DNA of 21,863 bases, from contig DATGZX010000373.1 in NCBI GenBank assembly GCA_035296965.1, positions 1 through 21,863 on the forward strand, given 5' to 3'. The translations under genes were made by a program, and so were the position numbers. Below the pieces are notes generated by a model. It was not told where the DNA came from. It ran no database searches and saw nothing but the letters and a program-made list of their open reading frames with translations. Shown piece after piece: positions 15,628 through 21,863 of this stretch. Numbering within the stretch: position 1 is the stretch's first letter; each line of letters begins with the position of its first letter. The DNA is from DATGZX01 sp035296965 (lineage in GTDB: Bacteria; Planctomycetota; Planctomycetia; Gemmatales; Gemmataceae).

Positions 15628-16560
15628 TCACGAAGCCCTCCCCGCTCGCCCTGGATCTTCTGTTACCAACTGGGCCGCACGCAGCTTGGCGCTGCGGGAC
15701 CGAGGGTTATTCTGTATTTCCTCTTCACCAGCCTGAATCGGTTTGCGCGTCAGGGCCTGCCAATGAGCACGTTCTCGGAAGGCATGCTTGACGCGCCGAT
15801 CTTCAAGCGAATGAAAGCTGATGATCACGGCTCTGCCACCCGGCTTCAGGCAGCGCGGCAAATCCGCCAGGAAACGCTCAAGTGCTCCCAACTCATCGTT
15901 CACTGCGATCCTCAAAGCCTGGAAAACGCGGGTTGCGGGGTCGATGGCCGGGCGGCGGCCCTTGGGCCAGGGCACGCAGCGGCGCACAAGGTCCGCGAGT
16001 TGGTCGGTTGTCGCCAGCGGCTCCAGGCGGCGCGTGTCGACAATTCTGCGCGCGATTCGCCTGCTGAATCGCTCTTCGCCATATTGCCAAAACACATCGG
16101 CCAACTCGCGCTCACTCAATCGTGCCAGCAAACTGCTCGCCGGCTCTCCCAGGGTCGCATCCATGCGCATATCAAGTGGGCCAGGCTGCTGAAAACTGAA
16201 GCCACGGTCCGGCGCATCCATTTGATCGGAGCACACACCCAGGTCGGCCAGGATGCCGTCAACCTTCTCGATTCCCAATCTTTTCAGCTCGGTGGCCAGT
16301 TCATCGAAGTTCGACTGGACCAAGGTGACGGGAAGACCGGCCAACCGTGCTCGTGCCAGGTCGAGCATGCTCGCGTCCTGGTCCAGACCGATCAGCCTGC
16401 CCGTGGGCCCAAGGCGCTCGGCGATTAGCCGGGCATGCCCGCCGGCGCCGACCGTGGCATCGACAATGGTCTGTCCTGGGGCGGGCGCTAGAGCATCCAG
16501 CACCTCTGCGGGCAGCACCGGTACATGGCGTGGCGCCGCACTGGAGGGCTGGGGGCTCAT
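15628..16560 (-). CDS. rsmH: 16S rRNA (cytosine-1402-N4)-methyltransferase RsmH
   Basis: 310 residues, normal length for the family. RsmH methylates N4 of C1402 in the decoding centre of 16S rRNA using S-adenosylmethionine. The motifs are clear: HVPVLPAEVLDAL near the start, SAM-binding VDATVGAGGHA at 33-43, GLDQD at 58-62, ILADLGVCSDQMD and RGFSF, LDMRMD, the FWQYGEERFSRRIARRIV segment, RVFQALRIAVNDELGALE, SFHSLEDRRVKHAFRE, and the basic end NPRSRSAKLRAAQ. The ATG at 16560 has GGTGGCAG close upstream. It follows mraZ on the same strand after an unusually long 380-base gap that contains a strong hairpin. The LysM gene follows after 72 bases. Confidence 0.97.
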   Translation of the reverse strand: MSPQPSSAAPRHVPVLPAEVLDALAPAPGQTIVDATVGAGGHARLIAERLGPTGRLIGLDQDASMLDLARARLAGLPVTLVQSNFDELATELKRLGIEKVDGILADLGVCSDQMDAPDRGFSFQQPGPLDMRMDATLGEPASSLLARLSERELADVFWQYGEERFSRRIARRIVDTRRLEPLATTDQLADLVRRCVPWPKGRRPAIDPATRVFQALRIAVNDELGALERFLADLPRCLKPGGRAVIISFHSLEDRRVKHAFRERAHWQALTRKPIQAGEEEIQNNPRSRSAKLRAAQLVTEDPGRAGRAS

Positions 16561-16704
16561 CTGCCACCAAGTTCCATGAGTGCGAAGAGATCGACGTGGT
16601 GCTCTTCTCTGTTCTTCGTTCCGTTCCGGTCAGTATGTGCCGACAGGAATTTGACCGCCTGGACTGCCGGGATCAAAGCTTCAGCTGCCCATTGTTTTGA
16701 AATA

Positions 16705-16734
16705 GTCTCCTTGCCGCGGGGACGGCAAGGAGAC
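16705..16734. other. 12-bp perfect hairpin between mraZ and rsmH
   Basis: Arms GTCTCCTTGCCG (16705-16716) and CGGCAAGGAGAC (16723-16734) pair perfectly around a 6-base loop. In the minus-strand transcript the hairpin is followed by TATTTCAAAAC, only weakly U-rich, so it is a poor terminator. It may attenuate, process, or stabilise the mraZ-rsmH message. The rest of the 16561-16940 gap shows no convincing gene. Confidence 0.6.
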
Positions 16735-16940
16735 CCGGGGAAAAGGCGAAGGGGCCATCGGCCAAGCCTGACTGATTCGGGGGAGAAGCAGCACGGCTTT
16801 TGCACGGACGGACGGCATCTGCTCATGCCGCACGACCTTCAATCAGCCCCTCGTCGGTGTCGGAAACTCTTTCAAGTTTCCTTGCTCTCGTGCCGATACC
16901 AGGATTACGGTCAAAGCTGGCCGCACATCCGGCAAAGGCG

Positions 16941-17375
16941 TCATTTTTGAAATGCCCGTTCGGCAACCGCATCGAAACGTTGGCTATTCTCGGTCAGGTA
17001 CTGCTGCCAGCGTCCCGCATCCCAAAGCTCGAGATGGTCGCGGACGCCGATCAGGACCACCTCGTGCTGCAAGAGGGCAAACTGGCTCAAGCGCTCCGCA
17101 ATCAAGATCCTGCCCGCTCGATCCACATCGACGGCTTCAGTCTGAGCAAAGTACAGCCGTCGAAAAACGCGGGCCTCGGCGTCGGTCGCGGGCGATTGAT
17201 CAAGCTTCGCGGCCAATTGCTCAAGGCCTGCCTGCGTGTACAGCCACAAGCATTGGTCCGGGCCGGGCGTCACGAACAAGGTTTCCGGGTCGCCCAGCTG
17301 CTCACGAACCCGCTTGGGCAACGTCAGTCGGTTCTTTTCGTCGAGCGAACGGCTGTGGGAACCGGTAAGCAGCAT
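16941..17375 (-). CDS. mraZ: Transcriptional regulator MraZ
   Basis: 144 residues, typical length. It has two AbrB-like domains: the first with DEKNRLTLPKRVREQLG (residues 12-28), the second with AVDVDRAGRILIAERLSQFALL (~80-101), and the family start LTGSHSRSLDEKNR. MraZ is a DNA-binding regulator of the dcw (division and cell wall) cluster and binds direct repeats of TGGGN in its own promoter. Such boxes are present here ~80 bases upstream. It is first in the order mraZ - rsmH - LysM protein. In Escherichia coli overproduced MraZ represses its own operon and RsmH counteracts it; the same arrangement is likely but unproven here. Confidence 0.96.
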   Translation of the reverse strand: MLLTGSHSRSLDEKNRLTLPKRVREQLGDPETLFVTPGPDQCLWLYTQAGLEQLAAKLDQSPATDAEARVFRRLYFAQTEAVDVDRAGRILIAERLSQFALLQHEVVLIGVRDHLELWDAGRWQQYLTENSQRFDAVAERAFQK

Positions 17376-17453
17376 TGCCAGGGCCTAAATCGCGTTCGGG
17401 CTGCCTTGCTGTGTTTCTTGCCGGCACCCTGAGACACTGCTTGGAGTGTAGAT

Positions 17454-17488
17454 TCCCACCTACACCCACTCTCACCCATATCTCACCA
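17454..17488 (-). promoter_or_regulatory. MraZ-box array upstream of mraZ
   Basis: On the minus strand three TGGGN boxes occur with exact 10-bp period (TGGGT at 17474-17478, TGGGT at 17464-17468, TGGGA at 17454-17458), separated by 5-base spacers. A fourth, imperfect box, TGGTG, lies at 17484-17488. This is the known MraZ operator layout, placed about 80 bases before the mraZ start codon. Confidence 0.85.
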
Positions 17489-18043
17489 CAACTATACCCG
17501 ACCCGACCCCCGAATCAAGAGCGAATCGGCTTCCCAGAATTCGCAGGACGCCTGCATGAGTACCGCTAATGCAGAGACCGCGCCAAAAAGATGTGTCCAT
17601 CTTCGTTATTCGATAATGCGGTCAGAGGCTTCCCCTCACGACATAAGCCATTATTTAGATGCATCTTATAATTGACAGCGGCAGTCTTGCAAGACGAGAA
17701 GAAAGAGGAGGGCTCGCACTCTCCAGCCCGAGGCAAGGGACGCGGCTAGAGGCATTGTTTTCACACTCGTAGCGAGATTGGTATCGCGTTTTTCCGTACG
17801 TTGCAGCGAATGAAATGCCAGCTGCAAGGCGTTTTTGGATTGCTTCGATGAGGGCGGGACATCAGTAGGCAGAGTGATCTGACGGAGAATAGTTATTAAT
17901 CCAAGCAACCTCGGAAGACAGAGTTCGTCACCGAGCGTTGGATCGTTTTTCTTTTTTTGAAAACTGGTCTCTGCGCGCGCTCGGCCATATGCATCTGGCA
18001 CATGACCTCGGTGAGGTGCCACAGCCCGCGCCAAGCTATTGAC
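17489..18043. other. Gene-free stretch, mraZ upstream region
   Basis: I see no supportable gene. An open minus frame at 17666-18034 begins with TTG, has no family features and no ribosome-binding site. At 17996-18021 a small hairpin (TGGCA/TGCCA with inner CCTC/GAGG) lies just after the BON gene's stop codon and may end that transcript, though it lacks a T-run. Confidence 0.5.
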
Positions 18044-18262
18044 TCAAGACCGGACGACCAACACGCGATTCTTGAGCTGGCGCGCTCCCAGGACGGGCAT
18101 GATCGTCTCCTGAGCCAGCTGCTTCAGATAGTAGCTCGGTACCGAACCCGAGAGCACAATTTCGCATTCGCTCTCTTCGATGTGCAAGCGCCGCAAAGCT
18201 GGGATGGGGCACTGGCGCAGTGCCTGGTCAGCCCGGATTTGTGCGAGAGGAGAAATCGGCAT
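18044..18262 (-). CDS. Small BON-domain protein
   Basis: 72 residues, almost wholly one BON domain: LRRLHIEESECEIVLSGSV, then a helix with YYLKQLAQETIMPVLGARQLKN and a final strand RVLVV. This matches the alpha/beta pattern in which a short strand pair with Leu-x-Gly-x-Val is followed by a helix and Gly-V/x-x-V-x-N. BON domains bind phospholipid or act as small adaptor modules; free-standing cytoplasmic copies are common in planctomycetes. There is no signal peptide. The start at 18262 is supported by GGAAGGAG nine bases upstream; an earlier ATG at 18270 is out of frame. It is the last gene of the aroB-dprA-orf65-BON run. Confidence 0.75.
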   Translation of the reverse strand: MPISPLAQIRADQALRQCPIPALRRLHIEESECEIVLSGSVPSYYLKQLAQETIMPVLGARQLKNRVLVVRS

Positions 18263-18303
18263 CGGTCCATACTCCTTCCATTGAGAAAACCGTCGTCGTC
18301 CGG

Positions 18304-18501
18304 CTATCGAGGCAATCCGCCCCGGTCTCGCGAGCCGGTATAGGCTGGAACACTGCCATTGCGAGCACTGCGTCGTTGCTCTGGGGAATTAGTTGGCGTC
18401 ACGTCCTTGTTCCTTATCTGCGAGTTGTTGAGTTCCTTCCAAAAGCCAACCAGGTCATGATAGGCTCGATTCTGCAGCCCAGCAAATGTTTTTTCAGACA
18501 T
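18304..18501 (-). CDS. Small hypothetical protein between dprA and the BON gene
   Basis: 65 residues beginning MSEKTFAGLQNRAYHDLVGF and continuing WKELNNSQIRNKD, then a polar Ser/Arg/Gly-rich tail. It is not recognised. The ATG has only a weak purine stretch (GGAAA). Spacing is regular for an operon: about 42 bases after the dprA stop and 41 bases before the BON start, all on one strand. The first half looks protein-like, the tail does not. It could be a chance frame. Confidence 0.35.
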   Translation of the reverse strand: MSEKTFAGLQNRAYHDLVGFWKELNNSQIRNKDVTPTNSPEQRRSARNGSVPAYTGSRDRGGLPR

Positions 18502-18543
18502 TTTCCGGGAGCGAGAGCCGCGCAGCTGGCACCGATCTTTGTT

Positions 18544-19644
18544 TTAGCACCGCTCATAGTGATTGCCTGGCAGCCGTCGAACCCCTTTTTTCATTTCCAG
18601 CATCAGCAAGGCAGCGCTGATCTGAGGCACAGGGAGGCGCAATCCCTGGGCGATTTCGTCGATATGCCGCGGGCGTTCTTGAAGGAATTCCCAGATTTGC
18701 CTCTGCAGTTCATCCACTTGCGGGGGTGGCTCGAAACGCACGCGAGAACCTTTCGCCTTCACGCCTTCCAGTTCTTCGAGGATATCGTCCACGCCGCGGA
18801 TGAGCACTGCCCCTTTGCGGAGGAGTTCGTGCGTGCCGGCGCTCGCTGGGCTATCGAGCGGGCCAGGGACCGCGAAGACCGTTCGTCCCTGCTCCGCAGC
18901 ATGGCTCGCCGTGATCAAAGCGCCGCTCTTCTCGGCAGCCTCGATCACCAGGACCGCGCGTGACAAACCGCTAATGAGCCGGTTGCGGGCTGGAAACATA
19001 CCCGCCATCGGTTCCATGCGCATAGCAGCTTCGGAAATCAAAGCACCTCCGGCTGCTACTTCATCCGCCAGACCAGCATGCTCGGGAGGATAGGTTTTTG
19101 ATAAGCCCCCGGCCAATACGGCCAGCGTCCGTCCACCGGATTGAAGAGCCGCCCGATGTGCAATCCCATCAATGCCGCGTGCCAGACCCGATACAATCGT
19201 GTATCCCGCCCGGGTGAGCTCGCTCGCCAGGCGTTCGGAAATCCGCTTTCCGTATGCCGTGCAATGGCGCGAACCCACGATGGCTACCGCATTTCGATCC
19301 TTTGCCTGAATTTCCCCACGGACATAGAGGAGATGCGGAGGACTGGCGATGTTCGCGAGAGACTCGGGATAATCGGCCGTACCGTGCACAAGCAGGCGCA
19401 CTCCCAGATGCTCCATCAGTTCCAATTCCGCGGCCGGGTTGGCGCTACGCATCGCCTCGTGGATACTATGAGCCAGCTTGGCTCCAAGGTGCGGCACCTC
19501 CTGAAGTTCGGCCGGCGACGCCTGCAATACGGTCTTGGCCGAACCGAAACGATCGAGAAGAGCAGCCGTCAGACGCGGCCCCAAACCCGGTACCAGATGC
19601 AAGGTCAAAAGATCCTGTACTTCGGGAGCGAGCGCTTGAGCCAT
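18544..19644 (-). CDS. dprA: DNA-processing protein DprA (Smf)
   Basis: 366 residues, normal length. DprA binds incoming single-stranded DNA during natural transformation and loads RecA. An N-terminal helix-hairpin-helix region (LVPGLGPRLTAALLDRFGSA, and VPHLGAKLAHSI) is followed by the Rossmann-like core at ~100-300: AIVGSRHCTAYGKR, TIVSGLARGIDGIAHRAAL, LAVLAGGLSKTYPPEH, GALISEA, FPARNRLISGLSRAVLVIEAAEKSGALITASHAAEQGR, VFAVPG, GTHELLRKGA. A C-terminal winged helix (~310-362) includes RPRHIDEIAQGLRLPVPQISAALLMLEMKK. It starts 15 bases after the aroB stop, so both are likely co-transcribed. No other competence gene is visible here, and in many bacteria DprA is kept without known competence. 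Confidence 0.97.
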   Translation of the reverse strand: MAQALAPEVQDLLTLHLVPGLGPRLTAALLDRFGSAKTVLQASPAELQEVPHLGAKLAHSIHEAMRSANPAAELELMEHLGVRLLVHGTADYPESLANIASPPHLLYVRGEIQAKDRNAVAIVGSRHCTAYGKRISERLASELTRAGYTIVSGLARGIDGIAHRAALQSGGRTLAVLAGGLSKTYPPEHAGLADEVAAGGALISEAAMRMEPMAGMFPARNRLISGLSRAVLVIEAAEKSGALITASHAAEQGRTVFAVPGPLDSPASAGTHELLRKGAVLIRGVDDILEELEGVKAKGSRVRFEPPPQVDELQRQIWEFLQERPRHIDEIAQGLRLPVPQISAALLMLEMKKGVRRLPGNHYERC

Positions 19645-19659
19645 GGCAGGATTGAACTT

Positions 19660-20745
19660 TCAGGAGAGAGTGTCTTCCAGAGCGCGGCGAACCTCGGTCT
19701 CCGAAACAGTATCTGTCAGAGCTGCCTCACCAAGACGACGAGGAAGAACAAAACGCAAAGAGCCGTCGCGGGCTTTCTTGTCCCTGCGCATGACCTCCAG
19801 GAGTTGCTCCACTGGCCAGCGCAGCGGCTTGGTGGGTAATGCAAACCTGGCCAGAAGGTCTTGCTGGCGTTCGGTCAAATCGCGTGGCATCAGCCCTTGC
19901 CGCTCGGCTAGCCGGCTGGCACAGATCATCCCCGCGGCAACTGCTTCACCATGCAGCCAGGCGCCGTAGCCACCGACCGTTTCAAAGGCATGAGCAAAGG
20001 TGTGGCCATAGTTGAGGAGCGCGCGCTGCCCCGTCTCCTCGCGTTCATCCTGTTCGACAATGTCGGCTTTAAGCCGGCAGCAGCGCTCGACGACATGCTG
20101 TACTGCCTCCGGGGCACGCTGGAGAATTGCCTCGACGTTGGTCTCCAGATAAGCAAAAAGAGCCGCATCGAGAATAACACCGTACTTCACGACCTCGGCA
20201 AGTCCGCTGCGATATTCGCGATCTGGAAGTGTGGACAGTGCATCCGTATCGATCCAAACGCCGACCGGCTGATGGAAGGCCCCAATTAAGTTCTTCCCTT
20301 TGGGATGGTTGATGCCAACCTTGCCGCCAACCGAGCTGTCGACCATGGCGAGCAGCGTGGTGGGCACCATCAACAGCGGCAGACCGCGAGCATAAGTTGC
20401 CGCCACGAACCCTGCGACATCTCCAACGACTCCGCCGCCGACGGCCACGATCAGAGTGTGGCGGTCCGCTCGCAGATCGGCGAGCGCATCGTATAGCACC
20501 GAAGCCGTCGAGAGCGACTTCTGTGACTCTCCCGGCGGCAAAACCTTGAGGGTGGTGCGGAATCCGACGGCGGCCAAAGCGGCGACAGCCTCGCGCGCCT
20601 GGGCAGCCACATTTTCGTCCGTGACCACGAAAGCAGAGCCGCCGCGAGCCCGCTGTCGTGCAAAAGGCCCCACGCCACTCACATCGGCGGTCGTCACCGC
20701 TATGTCATAGCTGCGCTCTTGAAGGTTAACTCGGAGGTCGGTCAT
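19660..20745 (-). CDS. aroB: 3-dehydroquinate synthase AroB
   Basis: 361 residues, normal length. It converts DAHP to 3-dehydroquinate, the second step of the shikimate pathway, using NAD+ and a divalent metal. Visible motifs are PGESQKS (69-77 region), the NAD-binding GGGVVGDVAGF at 103-113, VPTTLLAMVDSSVGGKVGINHPKGKN (~127-152), and metal ligands E184 (GLAEVVKYG), H248 (NYGHTFAHAFE) and H265 (LHGEAVAAGM). All active-site residues look intact. The ATG at 20745 has no close Shine-Dalgarno. It overlaps by four bases (ATGA) the stop of an upstream open frame that runs through a tandem repeat and is probably not a gene. dprA follows after 15 bases. Confidence 0.97.
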   Translation of the reverse strand: MTDLRVNLQERSYDIAVTTADVSGVGPFARQRARGGSAFVVTDENVAAQAREAVAALAAVGFRTTLKVLPPGESQKSLSTASVLYDALADLRADRHTLIVAVGGGVVGDVAGFVAATYARGLPLLMVPTTLLAMVDSSVGGKVGINHPKGKNLIGAFHQPVGVWIDTDALSTLPDREYRSGLAEVVKYGVILDAALFAYLETNVEAILQRAPEAVQHVVERCCRLKADIVEQDEREETGQRALLNYGHTFAHAFETVGGYGAWLHGEAVAAGMICASRLAERQGLMPRDLTERQQDLLARFALPTKPLRWPVEQLLEVMRRDKKARDGSLRFVLPRRLGEAALTDTVSETEVRRALEDTLS

Positions 20746-20894
20746 CGCGCGCTCGGCGTAAGAGGCTCCTGGTCTCGAGGGATGAAAGTGAGCCCCAGAT
20801 TGGCTTCACCATAACACTCGTTTCTGCTTATTACCAGCTGCGCGGCTAAAGTATCGTTTGGCCGCGAGCCACGTCTAATTCTGTATGAGTAGCA

Positions 20895-21190
20895 TTTCAG
20901 ACGGTCCGCCGAACAACGGCCGTCAGCGCCCATCCGCCAAGCGCAACGGCGCCAGCTGCACCGTACCGTTAGCCACCGTTTCAGACGGTCCGTCGAACAA
21001 CGGCCGTCATCCCCAATCCGCCAAGCGCAACGGCGCCAGCTGCACCCTACCAGCACCGTTAGCCACCGTTTCAGACGGTCCGCCGAACAACGGCCATCAG
21101 CGCCCATCCGCCAAACGCATCGGCGCCAGCTGCACCGCACCAGCACCGTTAGCCACCGTTTCAGGCGGTCCGCCGAACAACGGCCACCGG
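20895..21190. repeat. 84/90-bp tandem repeat upstream of aroB
   Basis: Three full units begin at 20895 (84 bp), 20979 (90 bp) and 21069 (90 bp), each starting TTTCAGACGGTCCG. A partial fourth lies at 21159-21190. The 84-bp unit differs in length by a 6-bp CAGCAC block. Unit identity is about 90%. All lengths are multiples of three, so both strands stay open (132 codons plus, 200 codons minus), but neither translation looks like a protein. It lies 150-445 bases upstream of aroB. Confidence 0.85.
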
Positions 21191-21213
21191 GGATTCTGGC
21201 AGGAGAAGTTTCC

Positions 21214-21238
21214 GGAAAAGGGTCCTGACACCTTTTCC
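21214..21238. repeat. REP-like palindrome
   Basis: Arms GGAAAAGG (21214-21221) and CCTTTTCC (21231-21238) are perfect, around the 9-base spacer GTCCTGACA. From memory, short AAAAGG...CCTTTT palindromes with a central CCTGACA recur as dispersed intergenic elements in planctomycetes and other bacteria, often linked to RAYT transposases. A genome-wide count was not possible. Confidence 0.55.
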
Positions 21239-21244
21239 TTTCGA

Positions 21245-21863
21245 CTCCCAGAACCAGGCAGGACAACAGAATCCGGAGCATAATTTCTTCCACAACCGTC
21301 GGGGACGAGAGTGGATGTTGCTGCAAGTCCAAACCAGTCCGCAATCGTCAGTACGAACTATAAGGAGCGACCCGGAGAGGACCCGCCCGTACGGGTTCTC
21401 AGCTACGCGCTCTGCCCACATCGGGGCAAGGAGCTGGTCTCTGCCCCTGGCTCTCCCGTCTCGCCGACCAACCGGCATCCTCTTGATTCAATAGCGAGTT
21501 CAGGGAATTGGTTTGACAACTACTAGCGCCCTCGTTAGTTTCATGGATGTGTCGACTCTCGGGACCCAGCGGGACGGTACTGCCCGCATGTCTAGAAACT
21601 TAATTTTTAAATTCCTAGTTGCGTCGGCTGATTCTGCCCTTGCTGGTTCGAACACTGCTTTTGCACTTGCGGATCGCGTGTGGCGGAAAAGCACAGCGGT
21701 CGTCCAGGGGCTATTTCCGTGCAAGACAGGGCGAACGCATCAAACTTTCTCTAGGTTTCGTGCCCCAGCCAAGGTTTCCTCGAGAAAACCCGTGTCCAAG
21801 GCAGCCGCCTTGCGTTTCCGTGCGATGCTCGTTTTGGCCGGATTCCGCTTGAGCAGGCTTAAC
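21245..21863. other. No supportable gene to window end
   Basis: Open frames here are short and feature-free. A 9-bp hairpin, GAGGACCCG / CGGGTTCTC with loop CCCGTA, lies at 21377-21400. A 5-bp one, TGCCC / GGGCA, lies at 21413-21428. They could belong to a structured RNA or a decayed element. An AT-rich patch (TTAATTTTTAAAT) lies at 21600-21612. A gene may begin beyond the window edge. Confidence 0.4.

Noticed and set aside
16557..16826. 89-codon minus ORF overlapping the rsmH start by four bases
   Set aside because: It runs through the 12-bp hairpin, has Cys/Pro/Arg-rich shadow composition and no family match; the overlap may be chance.
17666..18034. 122-codon minus ORF in the mraZ upstream region
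   Set aside because: TTG start, no ribosome-binding site and no domain features.
20742..21344. 200-codon minus ORF through the tandem repeat, ending on the aroB start codon
   Set aside because: Arg/Trp/Cys-rich repeats unlike a protein; openness is explained by repeat units that are multiples of three.

Overview
The window reads as chromosomal DNA of a planctomycete, probably of the Pirellula/Gemmata type; this is inference, with no database search. The evidence is two membrane-anchored Ser/Thr kinases, one with WD40 repeats and one with TPRs, each preceded on the same strand by a TIGR02999-like ECF sigma factor. Further support comes from a HEAT-repeat protein with Trp-rich repeat ends, a Pro/Gly/Asn-rich LysM protein directly after mraZ-rsmH, and moderately high GC. 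Nearly all genes lie on the minus strand.

Region 1 (1-3280): an unrecognised minus-strand gene pair with a 4-base overlap (204-1756), a short relic of a REP-associated (RAYT-type) transposase (1894-1989), and a plus-strand HEAT-repeat gene whose signal-peptide start is separated from the body by an in-frame TGA. Directly after it lies a 97-bp element with inverted-repeat ends.

Region 2 (3280-12670): two sigma-kinase modules. The first is an intact sigma factor followed by a 1285-residue kinase with 13 near-identical WD40 repeats. The second is a sigma factor broken by a one-base deletion, followed by a 1050-residue kinase with coiled coil and TPRs. Between them is the N-terminal stump of a third kinase, cut off at the hinge by a second copy (94/97 identical) of the 97-bp element.

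Region 3 (12670-13602): about 900 bases without a convincing gene but rich in structure. It holds an inverted repeat enclosing a direct repeat, three tRNA-like units on the minus strand, a nested palindrome, two good intrinsic terminators, an 18-bp perfect palindrome whose 9-bp half-site recurs as a direct repeat, and a run of G-tracts just after the LysM stop codon.

Region 4 (13603-17490): a dcw-type cell-wall cluster, mraZ, rsmH, then a bitopic LysM protein in the place normally held by ftsL, with classic MraZ boxes upstream of mraZ.

Region 5 (18044-20745): aroB, dprA, a small unknown ORF and a small BON-domain protein, all co-directional and closely spaced. Upstream of aroB is an 84/90-bp tandem repeat and a REP-like palindrome. 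The last ~600 bases hold no gene I can support.
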